A stretch of DNA of 64,000 bases from Synergistaceae bacterium (GTDB lineage Bacteria; Synergistota; Synergistia; Synergistales; Aminobacteriaceae). This document shows positions 41,589-50,615 of the stretch, in pieces; the stretch's first letter is position 1, and each line of letters begins with the position of its first letter. The translations under genes and the position numbers were made by a program. Under the pieces are notes generated by a model. The model did no database searches. It was not told where the DNA came from and saw only the letters and a list, made by a program, of their open reading frames with translations. The DNA is taken from assembly GCA_031267575.1 (NCBI GenBank), contig JAIRYN010000037.1:1-64000 (forward strand), read 5' to 3'.

Positions 41589-44558
41589 CTAACAAGTTTT
41601 CGACTTTGCTTCAGTGCAACTCACTTCAGCTCGGCTCATTTTAGCATAACCGTCGGCCTTCGATAAAGCCACGAGGTTGCTGTGCTGTGGATTCCCTTTG
41701 GCGAGGGGCGTCGGGCGCGAGGTGGAGATGGTGTTGACGCAGCCGCGAAGGTCGATTCCCTTTTCGTCCGGCGTGTACCAGCCTCCCTGGGAAATGGCTA
41801 GGACGCCGGAAACAATCCGGTCTGTAACATGAGCCTGTATTCGGATGTGGCCTCTGTCGTTCCACACATTCACCCAATCGTTTTCCTGGACGCCGGCCTT
41901 CTCGGCATCCTGATGGTTTATCCAGACGCAATGGGGGTCGTAGCGGTCCATGTGGGGATTGTTGTCGTGGGTGGAGTGGGTTCTTCTTTTTGTGTGCCAG
42001 CCCATCAACTGAAAAGGATACGTTTCGATTCTGGGGTCTTCTGGCCCCTCGAAGCTGGGGACGTACTTCGGAATGGCCGGAATTTGCAGTGGATCGTTTT
42101 TCTCGTGGAGGCGAGGAGAAAAAATTTCGATCTTTCCGCTGGGTGTGGGGAAAGGGTGACGCTCGGGATCGCGGACATTTTCCTCAAAAGCGATGAAATG
42201 CGGTTTCTTCCTATAGCGATAGATCCCGTTTTCACGAAACCTCTCGAAATCCGGCATGTCCGGCTCGTTGCCCAGGATGGCGTTGTAACTCTCCTCCAAA
42301 AGCTCGCGCACGCTCTTACCGCCGTGGGTGAAGGCGTCGTAATACCCCAGCTTGCGGGCGACGTCTGACAGCCAGTCGTATTCAAACCGGCACTCGAACA
42401 AGGGCTCCACCGACTGATTGCAGTACAAGATATAGTCGCCTTCGAGCCACGGGCGGCCGAGGTTTTCGCCCTCGAATAGGGATGTTCCGGGAAGAAGAAT
42501 GTCGGCGAACTTTGCGCTGGGCGTCAAAAAGAGGTCCGAGCAAACGATAAATTCGCACATTGTGGTGTCGTGGAGTATCCTCGCGCTGCGGTTGACGTTG
42601 GAATGTTGGTTGATTAGGGTATCTCCCGCTAAATTGAAGATCATTTTGATATTAGCGTCCAGTTTTCCCACGCCCATCACGCCGTCATGCCGCGCGGTCA
42701 TCTCCGTTCCCCTTATAATCGCGTCTGTCCATAGGAAGGCGGGTATCTTTCCATTGTAAGGGTTGGGGATCTCCGGAATGGCGGGTTGTCTGTGCAGCCT
42801 CATATAGCCGCTGCCGCTGGCCCAACCTCCCGGCACGCCCACATTTCCCGTAAGGCAGGCGAGCAAGGTTCCACCACGGGCTATTTGTTCTCCGTTGCCG
42901 TTTCGTTGCGGTCCGTAGCCTTGTATGAGGGCCGCCGGCTTTACGGTGGCGTACTCCCTCGCCAGCCATCGGATCGTCTCCTCGCCGACGCTGGTGATTT
43001 TCGACGCCCACAGAGGGGTTTTGGGCGTTCCGCCGTGCTTTCCGAAGACGTAATCCCTGTAGTTTTCGCAGTGTTCCATCCCGGCCGGCATGTGCGCTTC
43101 GTCGAAGCCCAAGCAGAACCGGTTCATAAAATACTGATCCTGCAAACCCTCGTCCAAGATGACGTAGGCCATGGCGTCCATCAAAGCGCCGTCCGTGGTG
43201 GGCCTGAGCCCGATCCAACGGCTGGCCAGTTCGGAGGCGGTATCACTGAAACGCGGGTCGACCACGATAATAGGGATTCCCTTCTTTTTGGCCTCTCTCA
43301 GGTAAAATTTTTGAGAAGACCCGAAAACACTCTCCATAGGGTTGTGCCCCCAGAGAATAATCAGCCGGGAATTGAGCAAGTCCTCCGCGCAGTTTCCCGT
43401 TTCGCTGGTACCATAGGTGAAAGGAGTGGCGAAGGTCGTGCAGGCCGTGCTGTAAGAGTTGTATCTGCCCAAGAAACCTCCGTCCAGTGCCAGCAGGTTC
43501 TTCGCAAACAGATCTCCCCTGGCCGCGCCAGCCACTCCGGTGGAGTAGTTCACATAGCGCGACTGGGGTCCATAGCGCTTTCCGATGCGCTCGGTCTCTT
43601 GCGCGATGGTCTCCGTGGCCTCGTCCCAGGTGACGCGCTTGAATTTGGCCTCGCCCCGTTCCCCGGCGCGTTTTAGGGGGTAACGCAATCGGGCCCCACT
43701 CAAAAATGTCTGGTGGTACGACATGCCTCTGATGCATACTTGGATTCCAGGCGGCTTCGTGGCGTCTGGGTGGCGCGATGGATGGATCGCCAGGACACAG
43801 TTGTCGGACACGTCGACGGTCAAAGGGCACTTTCCGCCACAGTTGTTGATACCGCAGATGGGAATTTGGAGCTTAGGGGCTTCGCCGCGCGGCTCCTCGG
43901 TTCTCTCTTCAGTTCTCAAGAAGCGAAGGCCCATAGGCAGGCCAGCTTCCGTGAGGTCATCCCCCTGGCCCCCCCCAAGAGGCGAAGCGGGTGTGTCGGC
44001 GAGCCATTCGTTTCCCGCCATTTTCTCCGCCATCTTCTCCACGGATTCTCGCAGCAAGCGCGCCAAGTCTTTGTAAATGGGGGAGCGGGTTTTTTCCTCC
44101 AGGGCGTTGGCGAACTCCACCGCGAAAGGGCGCAGGTGCCGATCAAGGAAAGCGTGGCCCAGGGATTGCGCTTGGTCGCCCTTGCCGCAGAGGTAAGCGA
44201 AAAAAGCGCACTCCACGCCGATATGGTCGGAGGGTTGCCTCAACTTTTCGTCGACATGGATGCCGGCCTCCCGATACGAAGCCGCGACGTCGAGGGTTAC
44301 GCTGTTCGATAACCGTCTGTCCTCTCCACGATAGCAGGATTCCCACAGCTCCAGAGATGGAAAACGGGTCCCGGAGAACAAGGCGTGATATTCTTCCTCA
44401 TCTTCCTCATTATTTTTCTTATTGAAGGGGTTGGAGAGATTGGAGAGATTGGTGGGGGAGGTGAGAAAACTCCGCGCCAAGAACGCAAAAACAGAATCCG
44501 CTTCCGACAGTCGTCTAAAGCGATACCATGAGGGCCTTTCCGTTAAAAACTGGCTCAA
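41589..44558 (-). CDS. TorD-like chaperone fused to a DMSO-reductase-family molybdoenzyme
   Basis: A 989-residue fusion. Residues 20-190 resemble the TorD/DmsD chaperone family (VAASYREAGIHVDEKLRQPS, DHIGVECAFFAYLCGKGD). From 232 a complete DMSO-reductase-type catalytic chain follows: [4Fe-4S] ligands Cys235, 240, 244 and 275, then molybdopterin domains with WGHNPMES, VVDPRFSDTA, GNVGVPGGWASGSGY and a C-terminal dinucleotide-binding PFQLMGWHTKRRTHST region. No Tat signal is present, since the chaperone occupies the N-terminus, so the enzyme should act in the cytoplasm. No DmsB or DmsC gene is nearby. The substrate is unknown; polysulfide, DMSO or TMAO-like oxides are possible. The linker contains tandem NLSN and Glu/Asp-rich repeats. 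Confidence 0.88.
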   Translation of the reverse strand: MSQFLTERPSWYRFRRLSEADSVFAFLARSFLTSPTNLSNLSNPFNKKNNEEDEEEYHALFSGTRFPSLELWESCYRGEDRRLSNSVTLDVAASYREAGIHVDEKLRQPSDHIGVECAFFAYLCGKGDQAQSLGHAFLDRHLRPFAVEFANALEEKTRSPIYKDLARLLRESVEKMAEKMAGNEWLADTPASPLGGGQGDDLTEAGLPMGLRFLRTEERTEEPRGEAPKLQIPICGINNCGGKCPLTVDVSDNCVLAIHPSRHPDATKPPGIQVCIRGMSYHQTFLSGARLRYPLKRAGERGEAKFKRVTWDEATETIAQETERIGKRYGPQSRYVNYSTGVAGAARGDLFAKNLLALDGGFLGRYNSYSTACTTFATPFTYGTSETGNCAEDLLNSRLIILWGHNPMESVFGSSQKFYLREAKKKGIPIIVVDPRFSDTASELASRWIGLRPTTDGALMDAMAYVILDEGLQDQYFMNRFCLGFDEAHMPAGMEHCENYRDYVFGKHGGTPKTPLWASKITSVGEETIRWLAREYATVKPAALIQGYGPQRNGNGEQIARGGTLLACLTGNVGVPGGWASGSGYMRLHRQPAIPEIPNPYNGKIPAFLWTDAIIRGTEMTARHDGVMGVGKLDANIKMIFNLAGDTLINQHSNVNRSARILHDTTMCEFIVCSDLFLTPSAKFADILLPGTSLFEGENLGRPWLEGDYILYCNQSVEPLFECRFEYDWLSDVARKLGYYDAFTHGGKSVRELLEESYNAILGNEPDMPDFERFRENGIYRYRKKPHFIAFEENVRDPERHPFPTPSGKIEIFSPRLHEKNDPLQIPAIPKYVPSFEGPEDPRIETYPFQLMGWHTKRRTHSTHDNNPHMDRYDPHCVWINHQDAEKAGVQENDWVNVWNDRGHIRIQAHVTDRIVSGVLAISQGGWYTPDEKGIDLRGCVNTISTSRPTPLAKGNPQHSNLVALSKADGYAKMSRAEVSCTEAKSKTC

Positions 44559-44576
44559 GAGCGCACTCCCCTTTCT

Positions 44577-44625
44577 ATATTATCTATAATTATTTATATA
44601 TTGTTTATATTATCTATATATGGAA
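44577..44625 (+). repeat. AT-rich TATATTATCTATAT repeats
   Basis: TTATATTATCTATA occurs twice with a partial third copy in the divergent gap before dppA. Confidence 0.65.
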
Positions 44626-44645
44626 ATACAGACGCGCAACGACTC

Positions 44646-44675
44646 GGACAATTCATCCGTAAAGTATGCTATACT
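44646..44675 (+). promoter_or_regulatory. Weak candidate promoter of the dpp operon
   Basis: GGACAA (44646-44651) and TATACT (44670-44675) with an 18-base spacer; about 200 bases of leader follow, containing a tandem TCAACAAGGGTTACAA duplication (44811 and 44816-44831). Confidence 0.35.
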
Positions 44676-44877
44676 TGATTATAGCTTATTTTACCTACAA
44701 GTAAGAGAGGCAAGGGAAATAGAATCCGCGGCGCAAACGGAACCACAAGGCTGGGAAGCTATCGCTTAAGTGGTAATTTATGTGGTAACTTATATAGTGT
44801 CAACAAGGGTTACAATCAACAAGGGTTACAATATATTCAAGATTTTCGTTCAATACTTTATTAAGGAGAGGATAGTT

Positions 44878-46380
44878 GTGAAGAAGTGCAGTTTGCTATT
44901 GTTGGTTTTCGCGCTTGTTGTCGGTCTGTGTGGCGTTGCCGGCGCGGCGGCAAAAGACACGTTAGTCGTGATCGATCAGTACGACGCCACTACTATGGAC
45001 CCCATCGGACACAATGACGTTCCCAGCTCTCGCGCCTGCTTCGAGGTTTATGACACACTGATCTTCCTGGACGAGGAAGGCAACGTCCTGCCCGGTCTCG
45101 CGGAAAAGTGGGAAAACCTCTCTCCGACGGAGATCAAATTTTACCTCCGTAAGGGCGTGAAATTCCACAACGGCGACGAGATGAAGGCCGAAGACGTCCA
45201 ATTCACGATTATGCGCGCCACGACGGACGCGGGCGCCAAGATCAAGGTTTTCTCCCAAAACGTTGACGGTGTGGATATCGTGGACGACTACACGGTCGTC
45301 CTTCGACTGAAGGAGCCCGACTATTACTTCTTCGCGTCCCTGTCTCACTCCTGGGGTTCCATCACCAGCAAGAAATACGTCGAATCGGCGGGCGAGAGTT
45401 TTGGTATGAACCCAATGGGAACGGGACCCTTCAAGCTCGTGAGCTGGCAGAAGGGCAGCGAGTACGTTCTCGAACGCTTTGAGGATTACTGGGGACCCAA
45501 ACCTAAGTTCAAGACCCTTAGGGTCCGTTCCGTTCCCGAACCGACGAGCCGCACGATTGAGTTGGAGTCTGGCGGTGCCGACATTGCCTATCCCATCCCG
45601 CACAATGATCTGAAGCGCATCGAGGAGAACGAGAGACTGGTGCTTCACCGGAGACCTCAGCTTTCGACCACTTACATGGGCTTCAACATGACGAAGAAAC
45701 CTTTCGACGACGTTCGTGTCCGCCACGCGATTTCCGCAGCCTTGGATATCGTTGCTATTCAGGCGGCTGCTTACCGAGGCGTGGGTAAGGTCCCTGGTTC
45801 GTTGGTTCCCGACGGAATTCCATACTCCATCAACAGCAAGGTCCCTCTTCATGTTCAGAACGTCGAACTGGCCAAGCAACTTTTGGAAGAGGCTGGAGTG
45901 AAAGACCTTAAATTAGAGATCTGGACCAATGAGCGCAAAGAGCGCGTCGACAGCTCCACAATCGTTCAGGCCCAGCTCGAAGAAATCGGCATCCAAGCCG
46001 AGATCAAAGTATTGGAATGGGGCGCGTATTTGGATGGTCTTATGGAGAAAAAGCACGATGTGTTCTTCTTGGGTTGGGTCACGTCGATTCCTCACCCCAA
46101 CGGGCCAATTTCCGGGCTGCTTGAATCCAACTCCGGCAGTAACTACACTTTCACGAACGACCCAAAGATTGACGAACTGTTGGTTAAGGGACGTGGCACG
46201 CCCTACGGAGAGGAGTGCGAAAAAATTTATACGGAGTTACAGGAGTACATTAACGAGCTGACGCCCATGATTTACTTCCACAATGACGAGTCGATCGCGG
46301 GCACGCAGAAAAACGTGAAGGGCTTCATTCCTCGCGCTACTGAAATCCATTCTTTCCGCGAAGTTTACTTCGAAGAATAA
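44878..46380 (+). CDS. dppA: Dipeptide/oligopeptide ABC transporter substrate-binding protein
   Basis: Extracytoplasmic solute-binding protein of family 5 (SBP_bac_5). A signal peptide (VKKCSLLLLVFALVVGLCGVAGAA) precedes the mature protein of about 475 residues. Family markers: LVVIDQYDATTMDPIG, PGLAEKWE, FYLRKGVKFHNGDEMKAEDV, MGTGPFKLVSW and the KKPFDDVRVRHAISAALD segment. No lipobox Cys at the expected place, so a free periplasmic protein. GTG 44878, with GGAGAGGATA before it, is preferred to the ATG at 44770. A terminator-like hairpin follows, which probably lowers expression of the downstream permease genes relative to the binding protein. First gene of dppABCDF. Confidence 0.95.
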   Translation: MKKCSLLLLVFALVVGLCGVAGAAAKDTLVVIDQYDATTMDPIGHNDVPSSRACFEVYDTLIFLDEEGNVLPGLAEKWENLSPTEIKFYLRKGVKFHNGDEMKAEDVQFTIMRATTDAGAKIKVFSQNVDGVDIVDDYTVVLRLKEPDYYFFASLSHSWGSITSKKYVESAGESFGMNPMGTGPFKLVSWQKGSEYVLERFEDYWGPKPKFKTLRVRSVPEPTSRTIELESGGADIAYPIPHNDLKRIEENERLVLHRRPQLSTTYMGFNMTKKPFDDVRVRHAISAALDIVAIQAAAYRGVGKVPGSLVPDGIPYSINSKVPLHVQNVELAKQLLEEAGVKDLKLEIWTNERKERVDSSTIVQAQLEEIGIQAEIKVLEWGAYLDGLMEKKHDVFFLGWVTSIPHPNGPISGLLESNSGSNYTFTNDPKIDELLVKGRGTPYGEECEKIYTELQEYINELTPMIYFHNDESIAGTQKNVKGFIPRATEIHSFREVYFEE

Positions 46381-46434
46381 GAGGAGTGTCGCAAAGCAAA
46401 ACGGAATAATAAAATGCCTCGTTGGTCGCGAAAT

Positions 46435-46463
46435 GGCAGGGGTAGAGATCCCCTGCCGTTTTC
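46435..46463 (+). terminator. Intercistronic hairpin after dppA
   Basis: GGCAGGGG (46435-46442) pairs with CCCCTGCC (46450-46457), loop of seven, then GTTTTCT. Partial termination or mRNA stabilisation is likely. Confidence 0.65.
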
Positions 46464-46511
46464 TATACAGTGTCGCTCAATTTTTATGAAGTATCGCTCA
46501 ATTTTTGTGAA
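46464..46511 (+). repeat. ATCGCTCAATTTTTGTGAA tandem pair upstream of dppB
   Basis: GTCGCTCAATTTTTATGAA and ATCGCTCAATTTTTGTGAA stand in direct tandem, just before GGGAGG and the dppB start. Confidence 0.85.
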
Positions 46512-46525
46512 AGGGAGGATAGACG

Positions 46526-47455
46526 ATGATTCGCTATGTCATTCGCCGAGTCCTGTTTTTGATTCCTGTGCTTATTGGCGTGGCCTTCTGCGTTTTCACT
46601 CTCCTTTATCTGACGCCGGGCGACCCGGCTAGGATGATCCTGGGGGATATGGCTACAGAGGGGGCAATACAGGAATTTAGGGCTAAAGAAGGGTTGGACA
46701 AACCCTTTCTGCTTCAGTTCGGGAACTACATTTACAAAGCCGTCACCCAAGGGGACATTGGACGCTCCTACATCACCAAACGCCCCGTCATGCACGAGAT
46801 TCTGACGGTTTTTCCGGCCACGTTGAAACTCTCCGCGTTCGCCATCGTCATCGCGATCCTTATCGGCTTGCCCTGCGGAATCCTGTCCGCTATCAAGCAA
46901 TACTCGATTTTCGATACCATCACGATGATTTTCGCCATGGTGGGGCTTTCCATGCCGGTCTTCTGGCTGGGTCTTTTGCTGATTCTCTATTTCTCGGTCT
47001 ATCTGCGATGGCTGCCTTCCTCCGGCTTCGACACATTCAAAGCGATGATATTGCCATCGTTGGCCTTGTCCGCGCAGTCTATCTCGATGATCACCCGCAT
47101 GACGCGCTCGTCGATGCTGGAGGTCGTTCGTGCCGACTACATCCGAACCGCCCGCTCCAAGGGACAAAAAGAGTCCGTCGTCATTTGGGTTCACGCTCTT
47201 CACAACGCGTTGATTCCCGTCGTGACCCTTTGCGGACTCCAATTTGGACACCTTTTGGCCGGCGCGATCTTGACGGAGTCGATTTTCGCCATTCCCGGCG
47301 TCGGGCGTCTGATGGTGGAGTCCATCAAGATGCGCGATTATCCTGTTGTGCAGGGCGGGGTGCTTTTCGTCGCCGTGGCGTTCAGTGTGGTCAACCTCCT
47401 CGTCGATTTGGTGTATGCCTATATCGATCCGCGCATCAAGGCACAGTACAAGTAA
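46526..47455 (+). CDS. dppB: Dipeptide ABC transporter permease (DppB)
   Basis: Inner-membrane permease of the dipeptide importer. The 309 residues include the N-terminal MIRYVIRRVLFLIPVLIGV helix, the family DPARMILGDMAT loop, about six helices, and the EAA loop YIRTARSKGQKESVVIWVHALHNALIPV that contacts the ATPases. Ends with the AYIDPRIKAQYK tail typical of DppB/OppB. The ATG at 46526 follows GGGAGGATAGACG; 15 bases separate it from dppC. Confidence 0.96.
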   Translation: MIRYVIRRVLFLIPVLIGVAFCVFTLLYLTPGDPARMILGDMATEGAIQEFRAKEGLDKPFLLQFGNYIYKAVTQGDIGRSYITKRPVMHEILTVFPATLKLSAFAIVIAILIGLPCGILSAIKQYSIFDTITMIFAMVGLSMPVFWLGLLLILYFSVYLRWLPSSGFDTFKAMILPSLALSAQSISMITRMTRSSMLEVVRADYIRTARSKGQKESVVIWVHALHNALIPVVTLCGLQFGHLLAGAILTESIFAIPGVGRLMVESIKMRDYPVVQGGVLFVAVAFSVVNLLVDLVYAYIDPRIKAQYK

Positions 47456-47470
47456 GGAGGAGAGAAAACC

Positions 47471-48364
47471 ATGAACAACTCGACAGACGCGATTCAAAAT
47501 ACTGTCTACGTCCGAAGGAAAAAGCGGAGCGCCCTGGGAGAGGTCTTCTTCCGCCTTCGTAAGAGCCCTTTGGCCATGTTTGGGCTCGCTATCATTTTAT
47601 TGTTGGTCTTTCTGTCCATCTTCGCCGACCAGTTGGCACCTTATCCTTATCGAAAACAGAACTTGTCTCACATGTTCGAGACGCCGTCGAAGGACTTCCT
47701 GCTGGGAACGGACGAGTTCGGCCGCGACATTCTGAGCCGCCTGATTTACGGGGCGCGCATCTCGCTTCAGGTTGGGTTTATCGCCGTGGGCATCGCCCTG
47801 GTCGTGGGGGGGTTGCTAGGCGCGACGGCCGGTTACTACGGAGGGTGGATCGACAACGGGATCATGCGGTTCATGGATGTGCTGCTCTCGATTCCTCAAA
47901 CTTTGTTGGCCATCGCCATCGCGGCTGCCTTGGGGCCGGGGCTTTTTAACCTGATGATTGCTGTGGGGATCTCGGCCGTGCCCAACTACGCCCGCATCGT
48001 GCGGGGCTCGGTGCTCTCCATCCGGGAAATGGAGTTTATCGAAGCGGCCCGGGCTGTGGGTAGCTCCGACCTACGTATCATTTTGAAGCACATCATCCCC
48101 AACAGCATGGCCCCCATCATCGTCCAGTCTACTCTGGGCGTCGCCTCCGCCATTCTCAACGCGGCTGGGCTCTCCTTCATCGGACTTGGCATCCAGCCTC
48201 CGTACCCGGAGTGGGGCGCGATGCTATCGGGCGGACGTCAGTACATCCGAGACTACCCTCACCTGACCCTCTACCCCGGCCTAGCCATCATGTTCACTAT
48301 CCTTGCGCTGAACTTCCTGGGCGACGGACTTCGGGACGCGCTCGACCCGAAGCTGAAGCGATAG
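47471..48364 (+). CDS. dppC: Dipeptide ABC transporter permease (DppC)
   Basis: Second permease subunit, 297 residues. After a cytoplasmic N-terminus comes the KSPLAMFGLAIILLLVFLSIFADQLAP helix, here split in writing but continuous in the protein, then LLGTDEFGRDILSRLIYGARISL, diagnostic for DppC/OppC, and the EAA loop FIEAARAVGSSDLRIILKHI. Ends LNFLGDGLRDALDPKLKR, the standard C-terminus. RBS AAGGAGGAGA before 47471; 24 bases to dppD. Confidence 0.96.
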   Translation: MNNSTDAIQNTVYVRRKKRSALGEVFFRLRKSPLAMFGLAIILLLVFLSIFADQLAPYPYRKQNLSHMFETPSKDFLLGTDEFGRDILSRLIYGARISLQVGFIAVGIALVVGGLLGATAGYYGGWIDNGIMRFMDVLLSIPQTLLAIAIAAALGPGLFNLMIAVGISAVPNYARIVRGSVLSIREMEFIEAARAVGSSDLRIILKHIIPNSMAPIIVQSTLGVASAILNAAGLSFIGLGIQPPYPEWGAMLSGGRQYIRDYPHLTLYPGLAIMFTILALNFLGDGLRDALDPKLKR

Positions 48365-48388
48365 CGCGTTATTAGGAGGTGTTCAAAG

Positions 48389-49393
48389 ATGGGCGTAAAT
48401 AAAAATCTTCTTTTGGATATTCAGGATTTGACGATTCAGTACGTCACTGACAACGGTACGGTGCACGCTGTCGAGAATCTGAACCTGCAACTGGGACATG
48501 GCGAGACTCTGGGCTTCGTGGGGGAAACCGGAGCAGGCAAAACCACCACGGCGCTGGGCATCACGCGGCTCATCCCTTCTCCCCCCGGCGTCATCAGGTC
48601 AGGAAAAATTTTCTTTGAGGGCGAGAACCTACTGGAAAAAAGTGAAACGGAGATGCGCTCAATTCGCGGCGGCAAAATCGCCATGATCTTTCAAGACCCT
48701 ATGACGAGTCTGAACCCTGTGATGACCGTGGACAAGCAAATCGCGGAAATGATCAAACTTCACAGAAACGTGGACGACGCCGAGTCCCTGAAACTTGCCG
48801 GAGACATGCTGGAGCTGGTGGGTATCCGGCGCGAGCGTATGCACGACTACCCACACCAGTTTTCGGGAGGGATGAAACAGCGCGTCGTGATCGCCATCGC
48901 TCTGGCCTGCGATCCGGGGCTTCTGATCGCCGACGAGCCGACGACGGCCCTCGACGTGACGATCCAGGCCCAGGTTCTTGAGCTGATGAAAAAACTGAAA
49001 CAGCAATTCGACGCTTCCATGATCCTCATCACCCATGACTTGGGCATTGTAGCGGATATCTGCGACAAAGTGGCGATCATGTACGCCGGGCGCGTGGTGG
49101 AGTACGCGGATAAACGCGCACTTTACACAAACCCTGTGCACCCGTACACTATAGGGCTTTTCAACTCCGTACCCGACCTAGACGAGGACCGGGAGTCTCT
49201 GAACGTGATCCCTGGCTTGATGCCGGACCCCATGGATCTACCCACCGGCTGCACGTTCCACCCGCGCTGTACCTACGCGGTGGAGGAGTGCTCACGATCG
49301 AAGCCCACCATGATCGAGGTCGAAAAAGACCATTTCGCGGCCTGCCCTATTCGAGGCAAGGCAGGCATGCCTGCCTTAGTAGAGGGACGGTGA
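48389..49393 (+). CDS. dppD: Dipeptide ABC transporter ATPase (DppD)
   Basis: Cytoplasmic ATPase, 334 residues. Walker [11 protein letters not shown]-loop [13 protein letters not shown], an intact signature [11 protein letters not shown], Walker [13 protein letters not shown] and H-loop LITHDL are all present. The C-terminal oligopeptide extension carries the cysteine motif [14 protein letters not shown]...CPIRG that, in this family, can bind a [4Fe-4S] cluster. AGGAGG precedes the start by seven bases. Stop overlaps the leader of dppF by five bases. Confidence 0.96.
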   Translation: MGVNKNLLLDIQDLTIQYVTDNGTVHAVENLNLQLGHGETLGFVGETGAGKTTTALGITRLIPSPPGVIRSGKIFFEGENLLEKSETEMRSIRGGKIAMIFQDPMTSLNPVMTVDKQIAEMIKLHRNVDDAESLKLAGDMLELVGIRRERMHDYPHQFSGGMKQRVVIAIALACDPGLLIADEPTTALDVTIQAQVLELMKKLKQQFDASMILITHDLGIVADICDKVAIMYAGRVVEYADKRALYTNPVHPYTIGLFNSVPDLDEDRESLNVIPGLMPDPMDLPTGCTFHPRCTYAVEECSRSKPTMIEVEKDHFAACPIRGKAGMPALVEGR

Positions 49394-49398
49394 AAATA

Positions 49399-50394
49399 AT
49401 GAGCGACATAATGAACGACAATGTTCCGTATCTCCGAGTAGACAAGTTAAAGAAATATTTCCACACGAAACGCGGGCTTCTTCACGCGGTGGACGACGTG
49501 AGCTTCGCGGTCCAAAAGGGGGAAACTTTAGGGCTGGTGGGAGAATCCGGCTGCGGCAAATCGACGCTGGGCCGTTGCCTGATTCGCCTACTGGACGCCA
49601 CGGCAGGGAGCGTGCTTCTTCACAACGAGAAGACCGGTTTGGACGTTGATATCACAAAGGTCTCCAACGCCGCGATGAAGGAACTGCGCAAAAAAGTCCA
49701 GATCGTCTTTCAGGATCCCTATTCCTGCTTGAATCCCCGCTTGTCCGTATGGGAACTAATCGCGGAGCCTCTGATCGTGAACAGCGTTTTTTCCGCCAAA
49801 AACGCCATGAAAAAACGTGTCCGCGAGCTGATGAACACCGTGGGCCTGGCGGAGCGCCTGGAGAATAACTACCCTCACGAGTTGGACGGCGGCCGTCGCC
49901 AACGCATCGGAATCGCCCGCTCTCTCGCCTTGAATCCGGAGTTCATTGTCCTGGACGAGCCCGTTTCGGCTCTGGACGTCTGCATACAGGCCCAGATTCT
50001 GAACCTGCTGAACGATCTGCAAAAGGAATTTCATTACACCTACGTCTTCATCTCCCATAACCTGAGTGTGGTGAAGCACGTGTCGGATCGGATCGCGGTG
50101 ATGTATTTGGGTAAGATCGTGGAGCTCTCGAACTATAAGGAGCTGTTCGTGAAGCCATTGCACCCGTACACGCAGGCACTTTTATCGGCCATTCCCGTGG
50201 CGAAGCTGGACGTCAAGAAGGAGCGAATCATCCTGGAGGGCGATGTACCTTCGCCGATCACGCCGCCGGAGGGCTGTCGCTTCATGGGTCGATGCCGTTA
50301 CTGCCAAGATCTTTGCAAAGAAAAGACACCGGAGCTGAAGGAAACCTTGCCAAATCACTTCGTCGCCTGTCATTTCACGGAGGAATTACGATAA
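49399..50394 (+). CDS. dppF: Dipeptide ABC transporter ATPase (DppF) with altered signature motif
   Basis: Second ATPase, 331 residues from ATG 49399 (an upstream frame to 49288 overlaps dppD). Walker [10 protein letters not shown] (48-56), Q-loop [11 protein letters not shown], Walker [13 protein letters not shown] and H-loop FISHNLSVV are normal. The ABC signature, usually FSGGQRQR, reads ELDGGRRQR (161-169): Asp replaces the signature Ser, a residue that contacts ATP gamma-phosphate. The start is a 12-bp in-frame tandem duplication (MSDI/MNDN). The C-terminal cysteine motif ([14 protein letters not shown]) is kept. The last codon and TAA stop are built from the left end of an IS608-like remnant (TTAC target at 50386). 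Confidence 0.93.
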   Translation: MSDIMNDNVPYLRVDKLKKYFHTKRGLLHAVDDVSFAVQKGETLGLVGESGCGKSTLGRCLIRLLDATAGSVLLHNEKTGLDVDITKVSNAAMKELRKKVQIVFQDPYSCLNPRLSVWELIAEPLIVNSVFSAKNAMKKRVRELMNTVGLAERLENNYPHELDGGRRQRIGIARSLALNPEFIVLDEPVSALDVCIQAQILNLLNDLQKEFHYTYVFISHNLSVVKHVSDRIAVMYLGKIVELSNYKELFVKPLHPYTQALLSAIPVAKLDVKKERIILEGDVPSPITPPEGCRFMGRCRYCQDLCKEKTPELKETLPNHFVACHFTEELR

Positions 50395-50560
50395 AATGAT
50401 TCTCATCCAACAGCTTCAGCCATTAGATGAGAATCGCAACGCCGCCGTTGGCGGCGTTTGTTTTATATTTGGTTTCTTGCCATATGTCTATTTTCATATT
50501 TCAGTCGGCTGTCTTTGTCGATCTTAGAATCCCACAACTTTAGTCGTGGGAGTATGTCAA
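50390..50560 (+). mobile_element. IS608-like deletion derivative, copy B
   Basis: 171 bp, bounded by TTAC (50386-50389) and TCAA (50557-50560). Left-end hairpin (CAGCTTCAGCCATT), the AACGCCGCCGTTGGCGGCG inverted repeat, then directly the right-end 60 bases shared with copies A and C (CAGTCGGCTGTCTTTGTCG onward, hairpin CCCACAACTTTAGTCGTGGG). No tnpA or tnpB coding sequence survives beyond the last residues. It sits between dppF and pepT and forms the dppF stop codon. Confidence 0.85.
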
Positions 50561-50564
50561 AAAA

Positions 50565-50592
50565 GTAGAGACACACGGCCGTGCGCCTCTAC
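50565..50592. repeat. REP-like palindrome, copy 3
   Basis: A 28-bp inverted repeat with arms GTAGAGACACACGG and CCGTGCGCCTCTAC, placed five bases after copy B of the IS608-like element. Confidence 0.75.
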
Positions 50593-50615
50593 ACCACAAA
50601 GGGGGACAATGTCTG

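Noticed and set aside
46484-47497. 337-codon minus-strand frame over dppB
   Set aside because: Antisense shadow; reads as low-quality His/Asp/Gln-rich protein.
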